The notes: generated from the letters alone by a model not told the origin. A DNA stretch of 18,114 bases from Baffinella frigidus (GCA_026770585.1 MU646683.1:364264-382377), one strand, 5' to 3'; counted from the stretch's first letter, positions 6,941 through 14,744 are shown. A program made the numbers and translations.

Positions 6941-7080
6941 TCTCTCTATCTCTCTCTCTTTCTCGTTGTGTCTATCTTGCTCTCTCTCTCACACACACAC
7001 ACACTCTCTCTCTCTCTCGCTGTGTCTATCTTGCTCTCTCTCTCTCTCACACACACACACACTCTCTCTCTCTCTCGCAG
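6909..7080. repeat. Compound microsatellite (CT/CG/AC)n ending CGCAG
   Basis: CT, CG and CA dinucleotide runs include a ~62-bp unit (CTGTGTCTATCTTGCTCTC... with CACACAC) repeated twice. It ends in CTCTCTCTCGCAG, which has the form of a plus-strand 3' splice site, but no recognisable plus-strand exon follows. Confidence 0.8.
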
Positions 7081-7163
7081 CGCGTGCTCGCTCACCCAGC
7101 TGCGTGGGTTGTGAGCCTCGATCGGACAGGTGACGAGCCTCGTGGGTGGTCGGTGGGACGAAC

Positions 7164-7861
7164 CTCAGCGCCCGTCACGGCGTTCCAGATCATCACGCGA
7201 TGGTCATGGCCATGCGACACGGTCACGACTCTCTTCCCGTCCGGAGAAAAACACACCGAATTCACTCCGCTAGCGTCACCCGTCAGGGTGCACACCTGCC
7301 AGCCCACCTGAGTCTCAGGCCACTCCCAACACAACCCCACCCGCATTTCACGCCACTTCCAACACACAGGACGAGCACAACTGAAGTGAGCCTTCACTCA
7401 CCCCAAGAGAACCACCCTCTATCCCCTCTTCACGAGCTTCTGCACTGGAGAATTCAATGCGACCCGAAAGCAAAAAATGCTTTCTCTGCAGATCCTTTCT
7501 ACGGAAGGGCGTGCCGTTGGGCTATGGTGGGAGCAATCAAAACCTAAAGGACCTAACGGAGAAAATCCAGCAAACACCTCCGTGACCCCATCACACTGAA
7601 TGCACTCCCACGGGCCAGATTCGTTAGGTCCTTTAGGTTTAAAATAATCCCAACATAGCCCAACGACACGCCCTTCCGTAGAACGGATCTGCATAAAAAG
7701 CATTTTCAGATGCGCACCTCCGTTTCGGTCTCGACGTTCCAGATGGTCACGACCCCGTTGATTTCGTTGATTTCGTCACTGACCCCGCTGACGAAGCGCT
7801 TTCCGTCCGGAGAGAAAGCGACCAAGTACACTTCGCCCGAGTGCCCCGTGAGCGTGCGCAC
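7164..7861 (-). CDS. WD40-repeat protein, two exons of a larger gene
   Basis: Two minus-strand exons are recognised: 7861-7718 (48 codons) and 7295-7164 (44 codons), both phase 0. The first reads VRTLTGHSGEVYLVAFSPDG through a VVTIWNVETETEV end. The second reads VCTLTGDASGVNSVCFSPDG and ends VMIWNAVTGAEV. Each exon is exactly one WD40 blade: the GH-equivalent position, the AFSPDGKR turn, and the IWN in place of WD. WD40 blades stack as a beta-propeller scaffold for protein interactions; the partner and location are unknown. Acceptors are GTGTCAG and GGCAG. Donors are GAG|GTGCGCA and GAG|GTTCGTC. A whole propeller needs about seven blades, so other exons must lie outside or in diverged form. 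No start or stop is seen. The intron between them carries an inverted pair of family A repeats, and an interstitial telomere array lies upstream. Confidence 0.83.
7399..7710. repeat. Inverted pair of family A repeats inside the WD40 intron
   Basis: A minus-oriented copy (7399-7557, ending in CCTAAAGGACCTAACG) faces a plus-oriented partial copy (7622-7710, starting CGTTAGGTCCTTTAGG). The arms share the CCCAACATAG.CCAACGACACGCCCTTCCGTAG block and could form a ~90-bp imperfect hairpin with a ~64-nt loop. On the gene strand one arm begins within about 8 bases of the 5' splice site. Confidence 0.75.
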
Positions 7862-7870
7862 CTGACACCA

Positions 7871-8272
7871 ACATCCATCTCACAAAGCACTGACAACTTG
7901 TGTGCAGACGGAAGGGTGCGAGCAGTCAGTAGCTGTGCTTCAGTCAATCCGGCCTCCGCATTCAACACATTTAGCCCAGGCATCCGTACAAACGCGGCAG
8001 TACAAAGAGCATTGAAATGCGTTGGACGAGGAGCCCAGATTAATTCAGACAGAGTGAGTTTTCTGGCAGAGCAGAGATTGATAATTCATTGCCAAACAAC
8101 CAGCGTCAGCGCCGCCCATGCTCCGCATTGTGTCACTACTGCACCCCGTGTCGGCCGCGCATACGAGCATTTTCCGGATGGATTCTAACTCCACCTCCAT
8201 CCATCTCACAATGCAGTAATAATTTGTGAGCAGGCCGAAGGGTGCGAGCTTCAGTCAATCTGGCCCCCGCAT
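7871..8272 (+). repeat. Direct repeat pair flanking the family C copy
   Basis: ATCCATCTCACAA...GAAGGGTGCGAGC...CTTCAGTCAATC.GGCC.CCGCATT occurs at 7871-7961 and again, shorter and diverged, at 8199-8272. The minus-oriented C element abuts the second copy. The telomere array starts directly after its CGCATT. Confidence 0.7.
8073..8198 (-). mobile_element. Family C SINE-like element, diverged copy 3
   Basis: This is the reverse complement of the C consensus (AGAGATTGATAATTCATTGC to GGATTCTAACTCCACCTCC). It has about ten differences from copies 1 and 2 and lacks the first few bases. No clear target duplication is seen. Confidence 0.75.
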
Positions 8273-9246
8273 TAGGGTTTAGGGTTTAGGGTTTAGGGTT
8301 TAGGGTTTAGGGTTTAGGGTTTAGGGTTTGGGGTTTGGGGTTTAGGGTTTAGGGTTCAGGGTTTAGGGTTCAGGGTTCAGGGTTTAGGGTTTCTTGTTTT
8401 GGGTTTAGGTTTTGCAGTTGAGGGATCAAGGTTTCAGGTTTCTTGTTTTGGGTTTAGGTTTTGCAGTTGAGGGTTTAGGGTTTAATGTTTGGGGTTTAGG
8501 GTTTAGGGTTTGGAGTTGAGGGTTCATGGTTCAGGAGTCGGGGAATAGGTTTCAGGGTTTGGGTTTGGGTTTTCCATGAAGGGTTCAAGGTTTGGGCTTT
8601 AGGTTTTGGAGTTGAGGGTTTAGGGTTTGGGGTTGAGGTTCAAGGATTCAAGGGGTTGGGGTTTAGGGGTTTGGGTTGAGTCGTTAGGGTTTATTAGGGT
8701 TCAGGGGTTGGGTTTGGGGTCTCTTGTTTAGGGTTTAGAGTCAAGGCTTTGGGTTTATGGTTTATGGTCTATGGTTTATAGTTTCGGGTTTCGGGTTCAG
8801 GATTTAAGATCCAGGAAATAGGTTTCAGGGTTTGGGTTTGGGGTTTCCATGCAGGGTTCAAGGCTTGGGCTTCAGGTTTTGGAGTTGAGATGTTAGAGTT
8901 CAGGGTTTAGGTTCAAGGGTTTGGGTTTTGGGGTTTAGGGGTTGGGATTTAATGGTTAAGGTCGAAGGTTTGGGGTTTCTTGTTCAGGGTTCAGGGTTTA
9001 GGGTTTAGGGTTTAGAGTTTAGGGTTTTAGGGTTCAGGGTTCAGGATTTAGGGTTTAGGGTTTAGGGTTTAGGGTTTAGGGTTAGGGTTTAGGGTTTGGG
9101 GGTTAGGGTTCAGGGTCTAGGTTATAGGGTTCAGGGTTCAGGGTTTCTTGTTTAGGGTTTAAGGTTTAGGGTGTAGGGTTCAGGGTTGAGTGTTGAGTGT
9201 TTAGGGTTTAGGGCTCAGGTTTAGGGTTCAGGGTTCAGGGCTCAGG
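8273..9246 (-). repeat. Interstitial telomere-type array (TTTAGGG on + strand)
   Basis: About 970 bp of TTTAGGG starts with seven or more perfect units and then degenerates (GGGTTCA, GGGTTTGG, TTCTTGTTTAGGG), with higher-order copies such as TTCTTGTTTTGGGTTTAGG and TTGCAGTTGAGGG. It is bounded by non-telomeric sequence on both sides, so it is not a chromosome end here. In the sense of the minus-strand WD40 gene it reads CCCTAAA, the same sense as the desaturase introns, and may be an upstream intron of that gene. Confidence 0.9.
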
Positions 9247-9341
9247 TTGCGAACACCCTCTTGCTGCTTTTTTCAGACATCAACGTCGGCCTGTGAACCT
9301 GAACTTCTGCCGGAGGAAAGTGGAGGAAGACGCGGTGCGTA
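9247..9341. other. Short unassigned spacer with an acceptor-like site
   Basis: CTTGCTGCTTTTTTCAG (to 9276) resembles a plus-strand 3' splice site. The following bases do not give a recognisable exon. Confidence 0.3.
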
Positions 9342-9440
9342 CTTTAGGTCCTTTAGGTTTTAATTTCGCCCAACGTAGCCCAACGACACGCCGTTCCGTA
9401 GAAGGGATCTGCAGAGAAAGCATTTTTGCTTTCTGATTTT
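9342..9440 (-). repeat. Family A repeat, partial
   Basis: CTTTAGGTCCTTTAGGTTTT, CCCAACGTAGCCCAACGACA and GCAGAGAAAGCATTTTTGCT follow the A consensus and stop before its second half. Downstream, CTGGTGGCG.CCGGTG occurs twice (about 9440-9460 and 9533-9552). Confidence 0.7.
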
Positions 9441-9605
9441 GCTGCTGGTGGCGTCCGGTGCCACGCAAGAGTGTAGGGCTGACCTGGGAAAACAAGTCAG
9501 TTCACACGGAGTTTGTACCAACTTTCCGATCTTGCTGGTGGTGGCGACCGGTGAGCATCCGCGACTTGAAGCCTCCGAGGCCATGTGTAAGTAGGTCCTT
9601 TTCCC

Positions 9606-9735
9606 CTTTAGGTCCTTTAGGTTCTTCAAGCTCCCAACATAGGCGGACACCGGAACTTGTTCTGTAGAAAGGCCATGCTTCCTTTCGGATCACATCAAGC
9701 CTCCCTGTACAGAGGATCGCGGCAGAACCGGACCT
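9606..9735 (-). repeat. Family B repeat, long copy
   Basis: CTTTAGGTCCTTTAGGTTCT is followed by CATAGGCGGACACCGGAACT and TGCTTCCTTTCGGATCACAT, then CTGTACAGAGGATCGCGGCAG, an extension shared with the copy at 9944. It opens a frame on the minus strand (RKEAWPFYRTSSG), which other copies also show. That frame is a property of the repeat, not evidence of a gene. Confidence 0.75.
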
Positions 9736-9810
9736 AGTGAGAGGTCATGTGCTCACTATGAAGAGTGGCCCCATCAGCGGGAAAGGTACGATTTCGGAAC
9801 CAGACCGTAG

Positions 9811-9862
9811 GTATGTTTTGCGAGCTCCAAGCATAGGCGGACATTTGGACGTATCCAGCGCG
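9811..9862 (-). repeat. Degenerate family B fragment
   Basis: GAGCTCCAAGCATAGGCGGA and GACGTATCC match the middle of family B. The flanks are unrelated. Confidence 0.5.
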
Positions 9863-9943
9863 GTCCTCCAGTGGTGGACGGGCCATCCCAGAGGGTACGG
9901 GTACGGCGCGATCATGGAGGCATGTACCCGGTGCCATCGACCT

Positions 9944-10093
9944 TGAGGTCCTTTGAAGGCGTTCCTTAGGTTTTTTAGGCTCTAACTCTCACCATAGGCG
10001 GACATCGGAACGTACCCTGCAGAAAGGCCATGCTTCCTTTCGGATCGCATCAGGCCCCCCGGTCCAGAAGAATCGCGGCAGCAACCGGCTCAA
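9944..10093 (-). repeat. Family B repeat, long copy
   Basis: TTGAGGTCCTTTGAAGGCG, CATAGGCGGACATCGGAACG and TGCTTCCTTTCGGATCGCAT are followed by the shared AATCGCGGCAGCAACCGGCTC extension. The tail region has an internal insertion compared with other copies. Confidence 0.7.
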
Positions 10094-10181
10094 GGGTATC
10101 CTGAAACGGGCATATGAGTTAGGCCAAACGTGGAGAAAATCGAGGGCGGATAAGCTGGGCTTTTGCGTAGGGGCATGATCT

Positions 10182-10277
10182 GCCCCCCCTTGATACAAAA
10201 ATCTGAGATTGTATTTGAGAAACATAATCAAAAGTTGGTGCAAAAATGTGGTTTCTGATTTTTGTATCAAGGGGGGC
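10182..10277. mobile_element. Family J foldback element (96 bp)
   Basis: GCCCCCCTTGATACAAAAAT at the left is matched by ATTTTTGTATCAAGGGGGGC at the right, around an A/T-rich loop. Only one copy is in the window and target duplication is not clear. Confidence 0.75.
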
Positions 10278-10410
10278 TAGGCCCCCAAAACCTGACTTCG
10301 CGGCCTTTTCTGGTTCCGAGGCGGGCCTGTCGGGCGCTCGATTCAGTGTAACTTCCCATCTCCTGGGATCATCCAACTTTTTTTGACGGTTCTGGAATCC
10401 TCAAAAGGTC

Positions 10411-10610
10411 TTCAAGAGGACCTAAAGGACCTCTTGAAATCCACTGAATGAATCTGGGGCATCAGATGCATGCAAACATACTCAAAATGTGACTCCCCTA
10501 AAACCACCGCATTCGGTTTTGAACACCCTCCCCCCCCTCCTCGCAAAATCCTTGTCCCAACAAACATGCTCAGGTTTTCAAGGCCCATAATTTTGCGAGA
10601 GGAGTTTTTT
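10411..10610. repeat. Small palindromes
   Basis: TCAAGAGGACCTAAAGGACCTCTTGA (about 10411-10436) is an inverted repeat with the ACCTAAAGGA motif as loop. CCTCCTCGCAAAAT (about 10536-10549) pairs with ATTTTGCGAGAGGAG (about 10589-10604). No gene is seen in this stretch. Confidence 0.5.
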
Positions 10611-10668
10611 TAACTAAGCCGGGGCAGAAAAGTTAGAGGCATCATGGTCCGTGACATTGGAGCCTTTT

Positions 10669-10830
10669 CTTTAGGTCCTTTAGGTTTTAATTTCTCCCAA
10701 CATACGCCAACGACACGCCCTTCCGTAGAAAGGACTGCAGAGAAAGCATTTTTGCTTTCGGATCGCGTTTCGCTCTCCAGTGCAGAGGCTCGTGAAGAGG
10801 GGATAAAGGGTGACTCTGTTGGGGTGTTTG
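10669..10830 (-). repeat. Family A repeat, full-length (~162 bp)
   Basis: This is the best single copy of family A: CTTTAGGTCCTTTAGGTTTT, CCAACGACACGCCCTTCCGT, GCAGAGAAAGCATTTTTGCT, CCAGTGCAGAGGCTCGTGAA, ending CTGTTGGGGTGTTTG. It aligns end to end with 10954-11117. Confidence 0.8.
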
Positions 10831-10896
10831 ATTGCTTCCAAGTAGGAGCGCGCCCGCACACACACCGAGCCCAAGTCAGCCTCCTTTGAGGCTCAT

Positions 10897-10939
10897 GGTA
10901 TCCCATGGTTGAAGTTTAAAAGCTTCAATCACGGATACC
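10897..10939. repeat. Hairpin between two family A copies
   Basis: GGTATCC(C)...GGTTGAAG pairs with CTTCAATC...GGATACC around TTTAAAAG. It may be a small foldback element. Confidence 0.55.
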
Positions 10940-10953
10940 CCACAAGGTGAGAC

Positions 10954-11117
10954 CTTTAGGTCCTTTAGGTTTTAATTTCGCCCAACATATGCCAACGACA
11001 CGCCGTTCCGTAGAAGAGATCTGCAGAGAAAGCATTTTTGCTTTCGGATCGCGTTTAGCTCTCCAGTGCAGAGGCTCGTGAAGAGGGGATACAGGGTGGT
11101 TCTGTTGGGGTGTTTGA
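10954..11117 (-). repeat. Family A repeat, full-length (~164 bp)
   Basis: This is the second full-length copy in the same orientation as 10669-10830, offset 285 bp and about 93% alike by eye. Both end in GTTGGGGTGTTTGA. After this one follows GTTAGGCCAA, which also occurs at about 10118-10127. Confidence 0.8.
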
Positions 11118-11159
11118 GTTAGGCCAATGCGGACTGAATTTCCCGGTAAATACACTCGG

Positions 11160-11751
11160 AGTCAAAACATTTCGCCCAAGTCAACACCCCCTGAAAGCCA
11201 GCGCCTTAAGTCAAATGCCGTCCATAGTGGCCAGGTCCATCTAAACGAAAACAGGGGAAAGTTGACTTAGGTGAGCTGGTTGACTTAGCTGAAATCTTGT
11301 GGCTCGGAGTGAAATAACCTGTTTTCAGAAATTCACGAATTTTGCCGGTCGAGGAAAAAAACTGGCCGGTTAGAGACCTGGAAGCTGAAGAGGTACGAAG
11401 CCCTCTTGCTGTCCTTCCGTGAGCGCCAGCCCAGCAGAGAACCCACCTGACCGATGCCCCGCACCGGGCCGAGTGCCCCACAAAGTTGGAGTCGAGCGGC
11501 CCAGATCCCCTTTGACTTGGCTCTAGATCCCTGGAGACCGGGCTTGCGATCTCTGCACTTCCTCTCCAGCCTCTCTCCTCTCTCATGCCGTGGTCCTGAT
11601 AATTATCATAGGATCTTGGAACCACGTGTGCACAGCAGCCTGCTGATCGAATCTCGACTGTCCTCAACACAGCAGCTGCGGCGGATCGTTCTTGCTACTC
11701 CGCGCCGGCTTCAGTGAGCAGAAGCCTCTTCGACTCCCCAGGGGTCAAGCG
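11160..11751. other. Upstream region of the ankyrin gene, no gene supported
   Basis: Repeated GTTGACTTAG(G/C)TGAGCTG-like motifs lie at 11263-11290, with inverted CCAAGTCAAC at 11174-11184. Open frames on both strands lack recognisable domains. A 5' UTR or upstream exon of the ankyrin gene may lie here: CTTCAG at 11710-11714 and CCCCAG at 11735-11740 are acceptor-like. Confidence 0.4.
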
Positions 11752-13407
11752 ATGGATGATCGCCTGCTCGCAGCGGCCGGTTTTGAGCGCCCCAAATTTC
11801 AAGAGATGGATGAGCGCCTGCTCGCAGCGGCCAGGACAGGTCAGACAGAAGAGGTTCGGCAGCTGATCGCTGCGGGGGCGGACGTGGCGGCGAAGGACAC
11901 GTCCGGAGAATGGACAGCGCTGCACTGGGCATCGAACCAGGGCCACGCGGAGATGGTGATGTTGCTGCTGGACGCGGGGGCGGAAGTACAATCCAAGGAT
12001 AGGGAAGGCTCTCCTCCGCTACGTCGGGCCGTGGCGAATGGGCACGGGGGAGTGGCAACCTTGCTCCTCAAGGCGGGGGCGGACGTGGCGGCGAAGGACA
12101 GATACGGAGCGAGCCTGCTGCACAATGCTGCCTTATTCGGCCACGCAGTGGTGGCGCAGGTTCTGCTAGACGCGGGGGCTGACGTATCCGCAACAGACAC
12201 AACAGGGTCGACTGCGCTGCATGTCGCGCACGCAGCGCCGGAAATAGATCTCGGGGAGTTCCTGCGGGTGCTTCTCGACGCGGGGGCTGATGTGGCGGCG
12301 ATGGACACCTGTGGGCGGACGCCGCTGCATCTGGCTGCGGGGCAGGTGCGAAGAAGGGGTATTTTTAGGCGAAAATTTTCCCTTGGTGCGAATCACCCTT
12401 TATCTCCTCTTCACGAGCCTCTGCACTGGAGAGCTAAATGCGATCCGAGAGCAAACATTATTGTTCTGCAGATATTTTCTACGGAAAGGCGTGTCGTTGG
12501 ACTATGTTGTGAGAAATCAAAACCCAAAGGACCTAAAGGGCGACCTTTGCTCTCTGCCCCCCCCCCCCCTGGTTCTCTCCGAGTCGTTGCCTGCCGGCTG
12601 GCAGCGTGTGAGGGGTGAGGAGTGACCCTGTGGTGTCGGGTGCGTTGGCAGGGACGCGTTCGGATGGTGACATCCCTTCTGGCTGCGGGGGCGAACGTTT
12701 CCTCAAAAGACAGCGGAAAAAAGACGCCGCTGCACCAGGCTGCGGAGGAGGGTCGCGCGGAGGTGGTGCATGCTCTGCTGGAGGCAGGGGGAGAGGTGAA
12801 TGGAACGGACAGCGATGGGTGGACGCCGCTTCTCCTGTCATCGGGGACCGGCAACGAACTTTGCGTGAGGGCGCTGCTGGATGCGGGGGCGGATTCGGCT
12901 GCGACCAACCACACAGGGGCCACGCCTCTGCATTTGGGTGTGGGGAAAGGGGCGCATCTGGGACACGCCACCGTGCCGCGGATGCTGGTGGATTCCGGGG
13001 CGGACGTGGGGGCGAAGGACACCGCTGGCCGGACCCCGCTGCATTTCGCGGTGATGATGGTGGGGGACGAGGCGCTGGTGGCGATGCTGCTCGACGCAGG
13101 GGCGGGGGTAAATGGGAAAGACATCGATGGGTGGACGCCGCTGCTCATTGCATCGTTGGCCGGCAACGTGCTGGGGGTGGTGATGCTGCTGGGCGCGGGG
13201 GCGGACGTCTCGGCAACGACCAATCGTGGATCGACGGCTCTTCACTGTCTTGGGGGTGAGGAGGACGTGGCGCAGGTTCTGCTGGATGCGGGGGCGGACG
13301 GGGAGGTGACGGACGACACTGGAGCGTCGCCTGAGGGAAAAGCACGCGCCTCTGGCTACCTTGAGGTCCAACCATCTCAACGATTCGGCCCTCTTGTATC
13401 CCCCTGA
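11752..13407 (+). CDS. Ankyrin-repeat protein (~449 aa, two exons)
   Basis: The exons are 11752-12345 (198 codons) and 12652-13407 (251 codons plus TGA). About twelve ankyrin repeats run almost end to end from residue ~20 to ~435, with the classic GxTPLHxAA...GH..VV.LLL.AGAdV..KD pattern (WTALHWASNQGHAEMVMLLL; RTPLHFAVMM; WTPLLIASLAGNVLGVVMLL). Ankyrin repeats form a protein-binding solenoid. No enzymatic domain, signal peptide or membrane span is seen, so partner and location are unknown. Intron 12346-12651 is phase 0 with CAG|GTGCGA and GGCAG|GGACGC; joining gives TPLHLAAGQ-GRVRMVTSLL, one uninterrupted repeat, which strongly supports it. The start is the first ATG; a second in-frame ATG at 11806 begins a near copy (MDDRLLAAA, then MDERLLAAA 54 bp on). 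The C-terminus may differ if a second intron (13366-13662) is used. Confidence 0.87.
12346..12651 (+). other. Ankyrin gene intron carrying a family A repeat
   Basis: This 306-bp GT...AG intron splits an ankyrin repeat between helix-loop positions. Bases 12393-12539 are a minus-oriented family A copy (CCTCTTCACGAGCCTCTGCA to AACCCAAAGGACCTAAAGGG), and the rest is unique plus a C-run. The length is a multiple of three, but an in-frame TGA near 12616 means that retention would truncate the protein. Confidence 0.85.
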
Positions 13408-13662
13408 ACGGTTTTGCCCTCTTGTATCTCCCTGAACGACTGTACAGGGGGGGGCTTGATGTGATCCGAACGGAAGCATGGTCTTTCTACAGAACAAGTT
13501 CCGGTGTCCGCCTATGTTGGGAGCTCGAACAACCTACAGGACCTAAAAGAACTAAAGGACCTCGAAATGTGATCCGAAAGGAAGAACCTAAAGGACCAGG
13601 AGGACTTCCCCCCCCTTGTAATATCGCCCGAGGACGCTGCACGTTCTTATCGTCACGTTCAG
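13366..13662 (+). other. Candidate second ankyrin-gene intron bounded by AGGTCCAACC direct repeats
   Basis: GAG|GTCCAACCATCTCAACGA at the left and TTCAG|GTCCAACCCCTCAGCGA at the right form an imperfect ~18-bp direct repeat whose GT and AG could be splice sites (297 bp, phase 0). Inside are two GCCCTCTTGTATC(C/T)CCCTGAACG copies (about 13387-13438) and family B. If spliced, the protein would continue SGYLE-VQPLSEYRGTSLIR and stop at a TAG in the following D element. If not, it ends at TGA 13405-13407. Confidence 0.45.
13443..13562 (+). repeat. Family B repeat (minus consensus shown on + strand)
   Basis: GATCCGAACGGAAGCATGGT, TTCCGGTGTCCGCCTATGTT and CCTACAGGACC...AACTAAAGGACC follow the B consensus in the opposite sense to 4485. 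The tail has expanded and diverged AGGACCTAA units. Confidence 0.75.
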
Positions 13663-13682
13663 GTCCAACCCCTCAGCGAATA

Positions 13683-13803
13683 CAGGGGCACCTCGCTCAT
13701 AAGACCCCCCCCCCCCCCTGGGACCCTACAGTAGACCCATGCCTAGGGCCCTGTGGTGGTTCTGGGGGGGGGGGGTGGGTTTCGTATGAGCGATGTACCC
13801 CTG
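13683..13803. mobile_element. Family D foldback MITE (121 bp)
   Basis: CAGGGGCACCTCGCTCATAA opens and GAGCGATGTACCCCTG closes the element, with TA flanks. The core is CCCTACAGTAGACCCATGCC and CCTAGGGCCC. Long C and G runs face each other. Confidence 0.8.
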
Positions 13804-13929
13804 TAGACATTTTCCTTGCCTTGCATATGGTTGTGGTGCGCTATCCCTCAAGCCGATACATCTTATGGTTGTGGTGTGCTAGAGCCAATACATCTTACTA
13901 CACACAATGCACCAAACCAGCTTATTTTA

Positions 13930-14030
13930 TCCCTTAAGTGGCCAGCCGGTCAAAATTGACCCGCACGAGATCCTGGGCAGGTCCTAGGGCCCTACCGTAG
14001 GGCGTATGATCCTACTGGGCATTTAAGGGA
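13930..14030. mobile_element. Family E foldback MITE (101 bp)
   Basis: TCCCTTAAGTGGCCAG and TGGGCATTTAAGGGA are the ends, with TA flanks. The core CCTAGGGCCCTACCGTAGGG reads inverted relative to the 5487 copy. Confidence 0.8.
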
Positions 14031-14390
14031 TAGCGAACATTATGAGCGTCGTTGTCCGCACACCAATGTCTAAACCTCCAACACAAACGAGCTCTAGGAG
14101 CTTGATCCAAACAAAGCACGCCAGAGAGATTGACACATCCACGTTTGACATGTTCTGGGAAAAGCCCTTGAATACTTAATTTAACGAATACGTAATTTAA
14201 CGACGTCAGATCTGACGTGGATAACGCGTCGGTTTCCCTCGACCCCTCTGGCGTGAAAGCACAGCCGAGTTTGACCCTTTCCTGAGGTTGCGAAGGTTGC
14301 GGATCTGCTGAGGAGCGTGACGACGCAGCGAGCACGGTGCGTCGCGTTCGCGATGGGTCTGCATGACCGGCTCGGTGCGGCGTCGCGCGT
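14031..14390. other. Unassigned stretch
   Basis: There is a weak direct repeat TACTTAATTTAACGA / TACGTAATTTAACGA near 14172-14202 and AGATCTGACGT. A minus-strand open frame covers much of it, but runs into the family E element and shows no recognisable domain. No gene is called. Confidence 0.35.
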
Positions 14391-14712
14391 CGGCTCGCTT
14401 GAGCCCGGGGTGGTGCGGATGATGCTTGGCCGGGTCTGAGGATCGCGTGAGCCAGGGGTGGTGTGGATGGTGCTTGACCGGGTGTCTTTCTACAGAACCA
14501 GTTCCGGTGTCCGCCTATGTTGGGAGCTCGAAGAACCTAAAGGACCTAAAGGAGGATCGCTTGAGCCCGGGGTGGTGCGGATGATGCTTGATCGGCTGTG
14601 AAGGTCCCCGCACCCAGGCGTTGGTTAAGCTGTCTGCCTTCTCAGCCTTCTCAGGCGGCGCCAGGGGCTTCTTGATCTGGGAGGTGGTGCGAATGGTGTT
14701 GGATCAGGCGTG
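14391..14712 (+). repeat. ~50-bp direct repeats split by a 5'-truncated family B copy
   Basis: The GATCGC(T/G)TGAGCC.GGGGTGGT unit followed by G.GGATG.TGCTTG.CCGGGT occurs near 14394, 14441 and 14555, with a diverged fourth copy near 14672. A family B fragment (14486-14552, TTTCTACAGAACCAGTTCCG to CCTAAAGGACCTAAAGG) interrupts the second. Only the tail-bearing end of B is present. Confidence 0.75.
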
Positions 14713-14744
14713 AGGGGGCACCTCTTGTGAGTGGAGGTCGGGGG

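Noticed and set aside
8273-9246. True chromosome end
   Set aside because: The array is degenerate, flanked on both sides by other sequence, and several similar arrays in both orientations lie in the window.
10182-10277. Intrinsic terminator-like hairpin
   Set aside because: The stem is long with A/T-rich loop and both ends symmetric, as in a foldback element. A bacterial terminator does not fit the genome type.
14012-14335. 107-residue minus-strand open frame
   Set aside because: No recognisable domain; its end lies in a family E element; no splice or promoter support.
14391-14600. Histidine-rich repeated peptide (KHHPHHPGLKR) on the minus strand
   Set aside because: The frame is not kept between repeat units and is broken by the B insertion. 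More likely a DNA repeat.
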